The notes beneath the pieces are model-generated. The model saw nothing but the letters and a program-made list of their open reading frames with translations. It searched no databases and was not told the DNA's origin. The translations under genes were made by a program, and so were the position numbers. From contig JAJYTW010000010.1 in assembly GCA_021792855.1 (NCBI GenBank), forward strand, positions 1 to 44,569: a stretch of 44,569 nucleotides of DNA. The letters run 5' to 3'. Source of the DNA: Actinomycetes bacterium. GTDB taxonomy: Bacteria; Actinomycetota; Actinomycetes; Streptosporangiales; Streptosporangiaceae. Below, in pieces: positions 29,200 to 37,619 of the stretch (its first letter is position 1; each line of letters starts with the position of its first letter).

Positions 29200-29304
29200 T
29201 TGGTCTCGGAGCGATGGCTGACGAATGAATTTGCACGCTAATCGCGAACCCGCCGGCCCGGCTAGTAGTACGGTCTCAGACACTCGACTGCGACAGGGGA
29301 AGCC

Positions 29305-29790
29305 ATGTACCAGCCCTATCCGAGCGGCGACGGGAACCAGATGCCGCAGCGCCCGCCGATGCCGCGATCGGTGCAGATGGCCGTGAACTTCATGTACGGC
29401 GGGGCGGCCCTGAGTCTGATCGAGCTGATCATCGGCCTGGTGACAATCGGCAGCCTGCGCACCGCCATTCACAACGCGAGCCCGAGCCTGACCCCGTCCC
29501 AGGTACACACCGCCGAGGTGGCCGGCGTGGCGCTCGCGGTCGTCTCAGGGCTGATCGGCGTCGGCCTGTGGCTCTGGATGGCCTGGGCCAACAAGGGCGG
29601 CAGGCGGTGGGCCAGGATCGTCGCCACGGTGCTCTTCGCCCTCAACACGCTCGACCTGATCGCCCAGGTCGCCCGCCCGCACGCGCTGCTCAGCCTGGTG
29701 CTGTTTATCCTGGTCTGGCTGGCCGGTCTCGGCGCGATCGTGTTCCTGTGGCAGGGCGATTCGTCGGCCTACTTCCGCGCCACTAGCTGA
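29305..29790 (+). CDS. Small four-helix membrane protein of unknown function
   Basis: A 161-residue protein. A Pro/Met/Gln-rich N-terminus (MYQPYPSGDGNQMPQRPPMP) precedes four predicted membrane segments starting near residues 30, 72, 104 and 130, with a Gly/Trp/Lys-rich turn WANKGGRRWARI between the second and third. It ends in a short polar tail. The architecture resembles other small actinobacterial membrane proteins with Pro-rich N-termini. AGGGG lies just before ATG 29305. It diverges from uvrB and converges on the ABC exporter. No function can be assigned. Confidence 0.8.
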   Translation: MYQPYPSGDGNQMPQRPPMPRSVQMAVNFMYGGAALSLIELIIGLVTIGSLRTAIHNASPSLTPSQVHTAEVAGVALAVVSGLIGVGLWLWMAWANKGGRRWARIVATVLFALNTLDLIAQVARPHALLSLVLFILVWLAGLGAIVFLWQGDSSAYFRATS

Positions 29791-29839
29791 CGCCACTGGC
29801 GGCGCTGATGCCACTGACTGCGCTAGCGGCCGGGATCCG

Positions 29840-30682
29840 TCAGGCGTCGCGGCGGCTGAGCAGCAGACCCGCCGCGACCAGCAGAACCAGCGTCCAGGCG
29901 CAGAACACCCCGAATCCTTGCCACGGACTCAGCAACGCGCTAGCCGCCGGCCTGGCCTGATAGATCAGCGCGCCGGCCTGCTCGGGCAGGTAGGCGTTAA
30001 GGTGGGCGCCCCAGCTACCCGGCAGCAGCCCGGTCAGGATCGGCACGACCAGCACCACTCCGATCACGGCCGCGATCGCACCCGCGGTGTGCCTGATCAG
30101 CGCCCCGATCGCCAGCGCGAACAGGCCGAGCACGGTCAGGTACAGGCCGACGCCGACGGTCGCGCGGGTAACGCCGGGATCGCCGAGTGCCACCGGCACC
30201 CTGCTGTGCAGCAGGGCCGACCCGGCGAAGAACGAGCCGAAGGCGACGATCTCGGCCACCACGATCAGCAGCGCGGCGAACACCGCGGACTTCGCGACCA
30301 GCATCGGGATCCGGCGCGGCACGGCCAGCAGGGACGCCCGGATCACCCCGGTCGAGTACTCGGTCGTGATCACCAGCACGCCGAGCACGCAAATGGTGAG
30401 CTGGCCGAGGCCGATCCCGGCCCCGAAGATGAATCCGGCCGGATCGGCCGCGATCGTCGCGTTCCTGGCCGCCGAATGCGGCGCGTTCCAGTTCGCGGCG
30501 ATCAGCGCGGTGAGGCCCGCGGTCAGGCCTACGGTCAGCACCACGAACAGGATCAGCGTCCACAGGGTCGAGCGCACCGATCGGATCTTGGTCCACTCCG
30601 CGAGCAGCAGCCCGCCGAAGCCACCGTGCGGTAGCCGATCTGAGTTTCTGGCGGCGTGCGCTCCTGACGCGCGAGCGGTCAT
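29840..30682 (-). CDS. ABC-2 family transporter permease
   Basis: A 280-residue membrane protein with six predicted segments. The first follows a basic stretch (LLLAEWTKIRSVRSTLWTLILFVVLTVGL), typical of ABC-2 permeases paired with bacitracin/lantibiotic-type ATPases. TTEYSTGVIRASLLAVPRRIPMLVAK is the family's intracellular loop. It overlaps the ATPase stop in ATGA. The pair should form an exporter, often for peptide antibiotics or membrane-active compounds. The substrate is unknown. Confidence 0.87.
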   Translation of the reverse strand: MTARASGAHAARNSDRLPHGGFGGLLLAEWTKIRSVRSTLWTLILFVVLTVGLTAGLTALIAANWNAPHSAARNATIAADPAGFIFGAGIGLGQLTICVLGVLVITTEYSTGVIRASLLAVPRRIPMLVAKSAVFAALLIVVAEIVAFGSFFAGSALLHSRVPVALGDPGVTRATVGVGLYLTVLGLFALAIGALIRHTAGAIAAVIGVVLVVPILTGLLPGSWGAHLNAYLPEQAGALIYQARPAASALLSPWQGFGVFCAWTLVLLVAAGLLLSRRDA

Positions 30683-31725
30683 CGCTGCTCCTCGGGCCCG
30701 GTCGCCGGGGCCGTCGGCCCGGCGTCAGATTCGCCGCCGCCGTACTCCAGGCTGCCCGAGGTCAACTCGAGGAATGCCGCCTCCAGCGAGGCAAGCTGCG
30801 GCGTCAGTTCGTGCAGCACGATCCGCGCCGCGGCGGCGATCTCACCGATCCTTGCCGCGGGCACCTCCCGCACGGTCAGCACATCGGCGCCGGCGGCCGG
30901 GCCGGCGGGACCGGTGGCCGACCCAGCGCGATCCGTGACCGGGCTCGCAGGACCTGCGCCCAGCCCGGCACTTCCGGCACCGCCGCCACGGCTGACCTGG
31001 CCGCCGGCCGCGACGATCAGCCCGGCCAGCTGGTCCGCCTGCGGCGACCGGACCAGCACCGACTTCTCGGTGCTCCGCTCGATCACGTCGGCGGTGCTGG
31101 CGTCCGCGATCAGCCGCCCCCGGCCGATCACGATCAGGTGATCGGCGGTAACGGCCATCTCGTTCATCAGGTGACTGGAGACGAAGATCGTGCGGCCCTC
31201 GGCCGCCAGCCGCTTCATCAGCGTCCTGATCCACAACACGCCCTCTGGGTCGAGGCCGTTCACCGGCTCGTCGAGCAGCAGCACCCTCGGGTCGCCGAGC
31301 ATCGCCGCGGCGATGCCGAGCCGCTGGCTCATGCCGAGTGAGTAGCCCCCGGCCCGCTTGCCGGCGACGCTGGTGAGACCGACAAGCTCGAGCATCTGAT
31401 CCGCCCGCCGGGCCGGCAGTCCCTGCGATTGCGCGAGGAACAGCAGGTGGTTGCGCGCGGTTCGGCCGCTGTGGATGGACCTGGCCTCCAGCAGCGCGCC
31501 CACGGTGCGCAACGGGTCGGGCAGGTCGCGGTACCTGCGGCCATCGATGGTCGCGGTACCGCGCTGCGGGTAGTCGAGCCCGAGAATCAGCCGCATGGTG
31601 GTGGACTTCCCCGCGCCGTTCGGACCGAGGAATCCGGTCACCCGACCGGGTTCGACGGTGAAGCTCAGATCGTCCACCGCAGTCTTCTGGCCGAACCGCT
31701 TGGTCAGGCCGCGTACCTCGATCAA
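30679..31725 (-). CDS. ABC transporter ATP-binding protein with Gly/Ala-rich insert
   Basis: A 348-residue ATPase that partners the permease downstream. Walker A GPNGAGKST lies near residue 40. The signature is SLGMSQR in place of LSGGQ. Walker B VLLLDEPVNGLDPEG and the switch His in VSSHLMNE follow. About 50 residues of Gly/Ala/Pro-rich sequence (SRGGGAGSAGLGAGP...) interrupt the C-terminal region. The longest frame starts at 31827, but TTG 31725 has GGAGG 7 nt upstream and matches the family start (LIEVRGLTKRFG). It lies 65 bp downstream of coaE on the same strand and could be read from the same transcript. Confidence 0.9.
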   Translation of the reverse strand: MIEVRGLTKRFGQKTAVDDLSFTVEPGRVTGFLGPNGAGKSTTMRLILGLDYPQRGTATIDGRRYRDLPDPLRTVGALLEARSIHSGRTARNHLLFLAQSQGLPARRADQMLELVGLTSVAGKRAGGYSLGMSQRLGIAAAMLGDPRVLLLDEPVNGLDPEGVLWIRTLMKRLAAEGRTIFVSSHLMNEMAVTADHLIVIGRGRLIADASTADVIERSTEKSVLVRSPQADQLAGLIVAAGGQVSRGGGAGSAGLGAGPASPVTDRAGSATGPAGPAAGADVLTVREVPAARIGEIAAAARIVLHELTPQLASLEAAFLELTSGSLEYGGGESDAGPTAPATGPEEQR

Positions 31726-31790
31726 GCGACCACCTCCCGCCCGCGTCACCAACCCTAAGCGAGCGAGCAGCCGCGCTGGGTGCAATGGGG

Positions 31791-32399
31791 TCAGCTGGCG
31801 CGTCGCCGCCGGTCCAGTTCGGCCCATACCCGGTCCACCTCGCCGTCCAGCGCGGCGATCGGCCCGGAATTGTCGATCACCAGATCGGCGATCGCGATCC
31901 GTTGCGGCCGGCTCGCCTGGGCGGCCATCCGGGCCCGCGCCTGCTGCTCGGGCATGCCGCGACGGCGGACCAGCCGGTCGATCCTGACCTCATCCGGCGC
32001 GTCGACCACCAGAACCAGGTCATACCCAGACGCCAGCCCGTTCTCCGCGAGCAGCGGAACATCGTGCACGACGATCGCGTCCGGCCCGGCCTGCCGGTCA
32101 AGTTCGGCCATCCGGTCGCGCACCAGCGGATGCACGATCGCGTTCAGCCGCTCCCGCTGGCCAGCGTCGGCGAACACGATCTCGGCGAGTCGCTGCCGGT
32201 CAAGCGCGCCGTCGGTGAGCACCTGGTCGCCGAAGGCCGCCACGATCGCGGCCAGGCCGGGCGTGCCGGGTGCGACCACCTGTCTGGCCACCGCGTCGGC
32301 GTCGATCAGCAGCGCGCCACGAGCGGCCAGCCTGCTGGCCACCTCGCTCTTGCCCGAGCCGATGCCGCCGGTCAGGCCGACCCTCAGCACGGTGTCCAT
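31791..32399 (-). CDS. coaE: Dephospho-CoA kinase
   Basis: A 202-residue kinase for the last step of coenzyme A synthesis. The P-loop GGIGSGKS is at residues 11-18. [29 protein letters not shown] and [12 protein letters not shown] are typical, and the lid region is [20 protein letters not shown]. It lacks the extra C-terminal domain of mycobacterial CoaE. ATG 32399 ([12 protein letters not shown]) or GTG 32390 is the start; neither has a classical ribosome-binding site. The start lies inside a 20 bp tandem repeat. The neighbourhood polA-rpsA-coaE-uvrB is conserved. Confidence 0.94.
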   Translation of the reverse strand: MDTVLRVGLTGGIGSGKSEVASRLAARGALLIDADAVARQVVAPGTPGLAAIVAAFGDQVLTDGALDRQRLAEIVFADAGQRERLNAIVHPLVRDRMAELDRQAGPDAIVVHDVPLLAENGLASGYDLVLVVDAPDEVRIDRLVRRRGMPEQQARARMAAQASRPQRIAIADLVIDNSGPIAALDGEVDRVWAELDRRRRAS

Positions 32400-32461
32400 C
32401 CGATAAGCACGGTGTCCGTCCGATAAGCACGGTGTCCGTCCGATAAGCACGGTGTCCGTCC
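32391..32461. repeat. 20 bp tandem repeat (3.5 copies) over the coaE start
   Basis: Full units at 32391-32410, 32411-32430 and 32431-32450, plus an 11 bp partial at 32451-32461, differ only at one base in the first unit. On the minus strand each unit reads GTGCTTATCGGACGGACACC, so every copy brings a GTG. With a 20 bp period, neighbouring GTGs are in different frames. Confidence 0.9.
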
Positions 32462-32476
32462 AGTCCCGATAACGGA

Positions 32477-32510
32477 GTGGCGGGCGATCCTGGTAAGGAC
32501 CGCCCGCCAC
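32477..32510 (-). terminator. Hairpin after rpsA
   Basis: A perfect 10 bp stem GTGGCGGGCG/CGCCCGCCAC with a 14-nt loop lies 28 bp past the rpsA stop codon, before the coaE repeat region. Only scattered T residues follow on the minus strand. It likely separates rpsA from coaE. Confidence 0.6.
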
Positions 32511-32537
32511 GTTCATGACGGCTGTAACGCCAGCGAC

Positions 32538-34010
32538 CTAGTTGCGGCCGCCAGACAGCTTCTCGCGCAGGGCCGCGAGCGCCTCGTCCGAGGCGAGCGC
32601 GCCACCTGGCTCGGTGGATCCGCCCGAGGTGTGCGAGCTTGCGCCGCCCATGTCCTCGTCCTCGTCCTCGGAGCGGGTGCGGGCCTCGGCGACCTGCCGC
32701 TGGTGCGCCTCAAACCGCGCCCTGGCCTCGGCGTACTGCCGCTCCCACTCCTCGCGCTGGGTCTCGTACCCCTCGAGCCACTCACCAGACTCCGGATCGA
32801 AGCCATCGGGGTAGACGTAGTTGCCCTGCTCGTCGTAGGTGGCCGGCATGCCGTACAGGGTCGGGTCGAAGTCCTCGGCGCTCATGTCGCCGATCGCGCC
32901 CTCGTTCGCCTGCTTCAGCGACAGGCTGATCCGGCGGCGGTCCAGGTCGATGTCGATGATCTTGACGAAGATCTCGTCGCCCACCTGAACGACCTGCTCC
33001 GGGATCTCCACATGCCGGTCGGCAAGCTCGGAGATGTGGACCAGGCCCTCGATGCCCTCCTCGACCCGGACGAACGCGCCGAACGGCACCAGCTTGGTGA
33101 CCCGGCCGGGCACGACCTGGCCGATCTGGTGCATCCTGGCGAACTGCTGCCACGGGTCTTCCTGGGTGGACTTCAGCGACAGCGAGACCCGCTCGCGGTC
33201 CATGTCCACGTCCAGTACCTCGACGGTGACCTCCTGGCCGACCTCGACCACCTCACCCGGGTGGTCGATGTGCTTCCAGGACAGCTCGGACACGTGCACC
33301 AGGCCGTCCACCCCGCCAAGGTCGACGAACGCGCCGAAGTTGACGATCGAGGACACGACGCCCTTGCGGATCTGCCCCTTCTGCAGGGTGTTCAGGAAGT
33401 TCTGGCGGACCTCGGACTGGGTCTGCTCGAGCCAGGCCCGGCGGGACAGCACCACGTTGTTGCGGTTCTTGTCCAGTTCGATGATCTTGGCTTCGATCTC
33501 CTTGCCGACATACGGCTGCAAGTCGCGAACCCGGCGCATCTCGACCAGGGACGCGGGCAGGAAGCCGCGCAGGCCGATGTCCAGGATCAGGCCGCCCTTG
33601 ACGACCTCGATGACCGTGCCGGTGACGACGCCATCCTCGTCCTTGATCTTCTCGATCGTGCCCCAGGCGCGCTCGTACTGCGCGCGCTTCTTGGACAGGA
33701 TCAGCCGACCCTCCTTGTCCTCCTTCTGCAGGACAAGGGCCTCGATGTGATCACCGGTCTTGACGACCTCGTTCGGATCGACATCGTGCTTGATGGACAG
33801 CTCGCGTGACGGGATGACGCCCTCGGTTTTGTAACCGATGTCGAGCAGGACCTCGTCCCGGTCGACCTTGACGACGGTCCCGTCGACAATGTCGCCGTCG
33901 TTGAAGTACTTGATGGTCTCATCGATAGCGGCGAGGAAGGCCTCCTCGGAACCGATGTCGTTGACCGCTACCTGCGGAGTCGAGGTGGCCTCGGTGCTGC
34001 TCGTCGTCAT
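32538..34010 (-). CDS. rpsA: 30S ribosomal protein S1
   Basis: A 490-residue protein with four S1 RNA-binding repeats at about residues 35-105, 120-190, 205-275 and 290-362. The third and fourth are the most canonical (GAFVDLGGVDGLVHVSELSW and GAFVRVEEGIEGLVHISELA). It has the four-repeat form usual in actinobacteria, against six in E. coli. The C-terminal 110 residues are acidic and disordered and end in LASDEALAALREKLSGGRN; in mycobacteria this tail binds tmRNA. It lies downstream of polA but is read from its own promoter. Confidence 0.98.
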   Translation of the reverse strand: MTTSSTEATSTPQVAVNDIGSEEAFLAAIDETIKYFNDGDIVDGTVVKVDRDEVLLDIGYKTEGVIPSRELSIKHDVDPNEVVKTGDHIEALVLQKEDKEGRLILSKKRAQYERAWGTIEKIKDEDGVVTGTVIEVVKGGLILDIGLRGFLPASLVEMRRVRDLQPYVGKEIEAKIIELDKNRNNVVLSRRAWLEQTQSEVRQNFLNTLQKGQIRKGVVSSIVNFGAFVDLGGVDGLVHVSELSWKHIDHPGEVVEVGQEVTVEVLDVDMDRERVSLSLKSTQEDPWQQFARMHQIGQVVPGRVTKLVPFGAFVRVEEGIEGLVHISELADRHVEIPEQVVQVGDEIFVKIIDIDLDRRRISLSLKQANEGAIGDMSAEDFDPTLYGMPATYDEQGNYVYPDGFDPESGEWLEGYETQREEWERQYAEARARFEAHQRQVAEARTRSEDEDEDMGGASSHTSGGSTEPGGALASDEALAALREKLSGGRN

Positions 34011-34174
34011 GTGTGAATGGGCTCCGGATACGGACAGGTTTTGTTTGGGCGCGCCATGCGCAGCGCATCCGACATGGTGGCTGGACTTGCCTGGTCAGGA
34101 ATCCCGGTCGGGTTCAACAGACCCGCAGAGCGGCCTGACCATGGCGGATTGCAAGAGATCACAACGCAACGTTC

Positions 34175-34203
34175 AGCATATGAGAGCCCGGGCGGCTGGT
34201 CAA
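34175..34203 (-). promoter_or_regulatory. rpsA promoter
   Basis: On the minus strand TTGACC (34198-34203), exactly 17 nt, then TATGCT (34175-34180): a near-consensus housekeeping promoter. It predicts a leader of about 155 nt before the rpsA ATG, long enough for translational control. No known leader motif was recognised in it. Confidence 0.7.
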
Positions 34204-34253
34204 TCGGAGCGCCAGCCGGGGCCACATCGTAACCAGGCCGAGACGTACCCGCC

Positions 34254-34299
34254 GTCTGGCCAGGCTGGCCAGGCTGGCCGGCCAGGCCGCCAGGCCGCC
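34254..34299. repeat. Short GGCCAGGCT repeats after polA
   Basis: Tandem GGCCAGGCT units and a perfect palindrome CTGGCCGGCCAG (34274-34285) occupy the 45 bp after the polA stop. On the minus strand they could fold into alternative hairpins and act as a terminator, but no single stem dominates. The rest of the 290 bp polA-rpsA spacer holds the rpsA promoter and leader, and no gene. Confidence 0.5.
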
Positions 34300-34300
34300 G

Positions 34301-37048
34301 TCAGTGTGCCGCATCGGCCCAGCTACGGCCGGTCCCCATCGAGACCTCCAACGGCACGGTGAGCGTGAACGCGCCGCACATCGTGGTCCTGACCAGGCCC
34401 CGCAACTCGTCAAGCTCGCCGGGCGCGACCTCGAACAGCAGTTCGTCGTGCACCTGGAGCAGCATCCGCGAGTGCAGCTTGCGATCCCGGATCCCGCGGT
34501 CCACCGACAGCATCGCGACCTTGATGATGTCCGCCGCCGAGCCCTGGATCGGCGCGTTCAGTGCCATCCGCTCGGCCATCTCCCGGCGCTGCCGGTTATC
34601 CGAGGTCAGGTCCGGCAGGTAGCGGCGACGGCCGAGGATCGTCTGGGTGTACCCGTCCTGGCGGGCCTGGCCGACCACCTCGCGCAGGTAGTCCCGCACG
34701 CCGCCGAAGACCGCGAAGTACTCGTCCATGTACCCGCGCGCCTCGGCCGCGGGAACGGCTAGCTGCTGGGACAGGCCGTACACCGACAGGCCGTAGGCGA
34801 GGCCGTAGTTCATCGCCTTGACCTTGCTGCGCAACTCGCCCGTGACCTGCTCGGGCGGCACGCCGAAAACGCTGGCCGCGGTGGCCGCATGGAAGTCGTG
34901 CCCGGAGCCGAACGCGGCGGCTAGCGCCTCGTCGCCGGACAGGTGCGCCATGATCCGCAGTTCGATCTGGCTGTAGTCGGCGGTGAGCAGGCACTCATAG
35001 CCTGCGCCGACCACGAACCCCTGCCGGATCCGGCGGCCCTCCTCGGTCCGGATCGGGATGTTCTGCAAGTTCGGGTCGGTCGAGGACAGCCGCCCGGTCG
35101 CCGCGATCATCTGGTTGTAGGTGGTGTGGATCCGGCCGTCGGCTCCGGCCATCGGGATCAGCGAGTCGACGATGCTCTTCAGCTTGGCCACGTCCCGGTA
35201 CCGCAGCAGGTGCTCGAGCACCGGGTGCCCGGTCTGGGCCAGCAGGCCGGTCAGCGCCTCCGAGTCGGTGGTGTAGCCGGTCTTGATCCGCTTGGTCTTG
35301 GGCAGCTCAAGCTCGGTGAACAGCACTTCCTGCAACTGCTTGGGCGAGCCGAGGTTGAACTCGTGCCCGGTGGCCGCGTACGCGCCCTGCTCGGCCGCCT
35401 TGACCTCGCCGCCCAGGCTGTCCGACATCTGGGCGAAGTGCTCGGTGTCGGCCGCGATGCCGGCCTGCTCCATCTCGGCGAGCACGCCGACCAGCGGCAA
35501 CTCGACGTCGGCGAGCAACTCGGCCGCGCCCCTCCTGGCCAGATCGGCGTCCAGCGCGTCGGCGAGCACGGCGGTGGCGAGCGCACGCTGCGCGAGCGCC
35601 CGGGCGGTGTCGGCCTGATCGGTCATCTCCAGGCTGAGCTGGCCGGCGGCCGGCTCGGCCGGGCGCAACTCGGTCCCGGTGTACCGGAGCGCGAGGTCGG
35701 CGAGATCGAACGAGCGCTGCCCAGGCAACGCCAGGTAGGCCGCGAGGGCGGTGTCGCTGGTCAGTCCGGCCAGCCGGAGGCCGCGCGCGGCCAGCGCGTG
35801 CATCGGCCCCTTGGCGTCGTGCAGCGCCTTGGGCACGGACGCGTCGGCCAGCCAGTCGGCCAGCGCGCGCTCGTCCGTCTCGGTCAGCGTCACCGGGTCC
35901 AGGTACACGGCGTCGGCCGCGGATTCGCCGGCCGGGCAGGCCAGCGCGATCCCGTCCAGGTCGCCGGTACCGCGGCCCCACCGCCCGCTGACCGCCACGC
36001 CGACTCGCGCGGGCCCGGCGTGCGCCGCCAGCCACCCGGCCAGCCGGCCCGGCGCCGGCTCGGCCAGGCGCACCTCGAAGCCAGGCGCGGACTCGGGCTC
36101 GGCGGCCGGAGCGGTCAGCCCGGCGATCCCGTTCGGCAGCGTCGCGTACAGCCGGTCGCGCAGCACCCGGAACTGGAGCGTGTCGAACAACTGGTGGATC
36201 TGCTCCCGGTCCCACGGCTCGGGCACCAGATCGTGCGGGCCGACCGGAAGCGGCACCGCGCGGTCCAGTTCGGTCAGCTGGCGGTTGCGCAGCACGCTGC
36301 CGAGGTGCTCGCGCAGGCTGTCCCCCACCTTGCCCTTGACCTCGCCGACCCGGTCGACCAGCGCGTCCAGCGAGCCGAACTCGGTGATCCACTTCGCGGC
36401 CGTCTTCTCCCCGACCCCGGGGATGCCAGGCAGGTTGTCGCTCGGATCGCCGCGCAGCGCGGCGAAGTCCGGGTACTGCGCCGGAGTGAGCCCGTACTTC
36501 TCGGTCACCGCGGCGGGCGTGAACCGGGTCATGTCGCTGATGCCGCGCCTGGTCATCAGCACCGTCACCGAGTCATTGACCAGCTGGAGGGTGTCCCGGT
36601 CCCCGGTCACGATCAGCACGTTCATGCCGTTCGCGGCGGCCTGGGTGGCCAGCGTGGCGATCACGTCGTCGGCCTCGTACCCGGCCGCCGAAAGCTGCGG
36701 GATGCCCAGCGCGCCGAGCACCTCGTAGATCAGGCTGAGCTGACCGGTGAAGTCGGCCGGAGTCTCCCTGCGGTTCGCCTTGTATTCGACGTACTGCTCG
36801 TGCCGGAAGGTGGGCTCGCTGCGGTCGAACGCGACGGCGATGTGGTCCGGCTTCTCATCCCGCAGGACGTTGATCAGCATCGCCGTGAACCCGTAGACCG
36901 CGTTGGTCGGCTGCCCCGTGGTGGTCGAGAAGTTCTCCACGGGAAGCGCGAAGAACGCCCGGTAGGCGAGCGAGTGTCCGTCCAGCAGCAGCAGTAGATC
37001 CCGCTGGCCGGGGGCGGCCGGCCCAGGGGCCGGATGAGTGTCAGCCAC
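34301..37048 (-). CDS. polA: DNA polymerase I
   Basis: A 915-residue polymerase for gap filling and Okazaki fragment processing. The N-terminal 5'-3' exonuclease (residues 15-310) has FDRSEPTFRHEQYVEYKANR, ADDVIATLA, TGDRDTLQLV and PGIPGVGEKTAAKWI. The middle 3'-5' exonuclease-like domain lacks the acidic metal-binding residues, as in other actinobacteria, so proofreading is not expected. The polymerase domain shows motif A DYSQIELRIMAHLSGDEAL, motif B KAMNYGLAYGLSVYGLSQQL and motif C QVHDELLFEV. A GGGGTGG sequence 8 nt before ATG 37048 can serve as ribosome-binding site. It diverges from the thioesterase gene across 60 bp. Confidence 0.98.
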   Translation of the reverse strand: MADTHPAPGPAAPGQRDLLLLLDGHSLAYRAFFALPVENFSTTTGQPTNAVYGFTAMLINVLRDEKPDHIAVAFDRSEPTFRHEQYVEYKANRRETPADFTGQLSLIYEVLGALGIPQLSAAGYEADDVIATLATQAAANGMNVLIVTGDRDTLQLVNDSVTVLMTRRGISDMTRFTPAAVTEKYGLTPAQYPDFAALRGDPSDNLPGIPGVGEKTAAKWITEFGSLDALVDRVGEVKGKVGDSLREHLGSVLRNRQLTELDRAVPLPVGPHDLVPEPWDREQIHQLFDTLQFRVLRDRLYATLPNGIAGLTAPAAEPESAPGFEVRLAEPAPGRLAGWLAAHAGPARVGVAVSGRWGRGTGDLDGIALACPAGESAADAVYLDPVTLTETDERALADWLADASVPKALHDAKGPMHALAARGLRLAGLTSDTALAAYLALPGQRSFDLADLALRYTGTELRPAEPAAGQLSLEMTDQADTARALAQRALATAVLADALDADLARRGAAELLADVELPLVGVLAEMEQAGIAADTEHFAQMSDSLGGEVKAAEQGAYAATGHEFNLGSPKQLQEVLFTELELPKTKRIKTGYTTDSEALTGLLAQTGHPVLEHLLRYRDVAKLKSIVDSLIPMAGADGRIHTTYNQMIAATGRLSSTDPNLQNIPIRTEEGRRIRQGFVVGAGYECLLTADYSQIELRIMAHLSGDEALAAAFGSGHDFHAATAASVFGVPPEQVTGELRSKVKAMNYGLAYGLSVYGLSQQLAVPAAEARGYMDEYFAVFGGVRDYLREVVGQARQDGYTQTILGRRRYLPDLTSDNRQRREMAERMALNAPIQGSAADIIKVAMLSVDRGIRDRKLHSRMLLQVHDELLFEVAPGELDELRGLVRTTMCGAFTLTVPLEVSMGTGRSWADAAH

Positions 37049-37109
37049 CCCGCAATCCTAGGCTGCGACAAGCGGCGAGCAGGCGTCCGCGGCGAACTCG
37101 GAGGTGGCG

Positions 37110-37619
37110 GTGACAGACTCGGCGGACCAGCCGGATTTCAGCGGTGTTGACCTGGTCCCTGCGGACTCGCTGGCGAGCCGGATGGGGATCGTGATCACGC
37201 AGGCCTCGGCGGAGCGCGTGGTCGGCACCATGCCGGTGGCCGGTAACACCCAGCCCTACGGCCTGCTGCACGGCGGCGCGTCCTGCGTGCTGGCCGAGAC
37301 CCTCGGCTCGGTCGGCGCCGCGCTCGGAGCCGGCCGGGACCGGTTCGCGGTCGGCATCGAGATCAACGCGACCCACCACCGGTCCGCCTCGGCCGGGCTG
37401 GTGACCGGCGTGGCCACCCGGGTGCACGGCGGCCGCACCCTCGCCAGCTACGAGATCGTGCTCACCGACGAGTCCGGACGGCGGGTCTGCACGGCCCGGC
37501 TGACCTGCCTGCTCAGGGACGCGGTACCCGGGAGCACGGTGCCCGGGAACACGGTGCCCGGGAACACGGTGCCCGGGAACACGGTGCCCGGGGACGGTGC
37601 GGGGGCGGGGCGGCCCTGA
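37110..37619 (+). CDS. PaaI-type hotdog thioesterase with VPGNT repeat tail
   Basis: A 169-residue acyl-CoA thioesterase of the PaaI/4HBT hotdog family. The active-site helix begins at YGLLHGGASCVLAETLGSVGA, and EINATHHRSA is the typical second motif. GTG 37110 has GGAGG 5 nt upstream and is preferred; GTG 37104 overlaps that site. The catalytic fold ends near TARLTCLLRDA. Then follow four to five copies of a five-residue repeat (VPGNT and variants) and a Gly/Ala tail, encoded by a 15 bp tandem repeat. Its stop TGA shares one base with the next ATG (TGATG). The acyl substrate is unknown. Confidence 0.88.
   Translation: MTDSADQPDFSGVDLVPADSLASRMGIVITQASAERVVGTMPVAGNTQPYGLLHGGASCVLAETLGSVGAALGAGRDRFAVGIEINATHHRSASAGLVTGVATRVHGGRTLASYEIVLTDESGRRVCTARLTCLLRDAVPGSTVPGNTVPGNTVPGNTVPGDGAGAGRP
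37523..37595. repeat. 15 bp in-frame tandem repeat in the thioesterase gene
   Basis: About 4.9 units of GGTGCCCGGGAACAC at 37523-37595 encode VPGST, VPGNT (three times) and VPGD. The period is a multiple of three, so copy number can change without frameshift. The middle three copies are identical, suggesting recent expansion. Confidence 0.9.

Noticed and set aside
29155-29304. LexA (SOS) box before uvrB
   Set aside because: No GAAC-N4-GTTC-type palindrome was found in the spacer; the PafBC-like element is the better match.
34943-36997. 684-residue plus-strand frame antisense to polA
   Set aside because: polA is complete on the minus strand with all motifs. The antisense frame is low-complexity Arg/Gly/Gln/Val, as expected in high-GC DNA.
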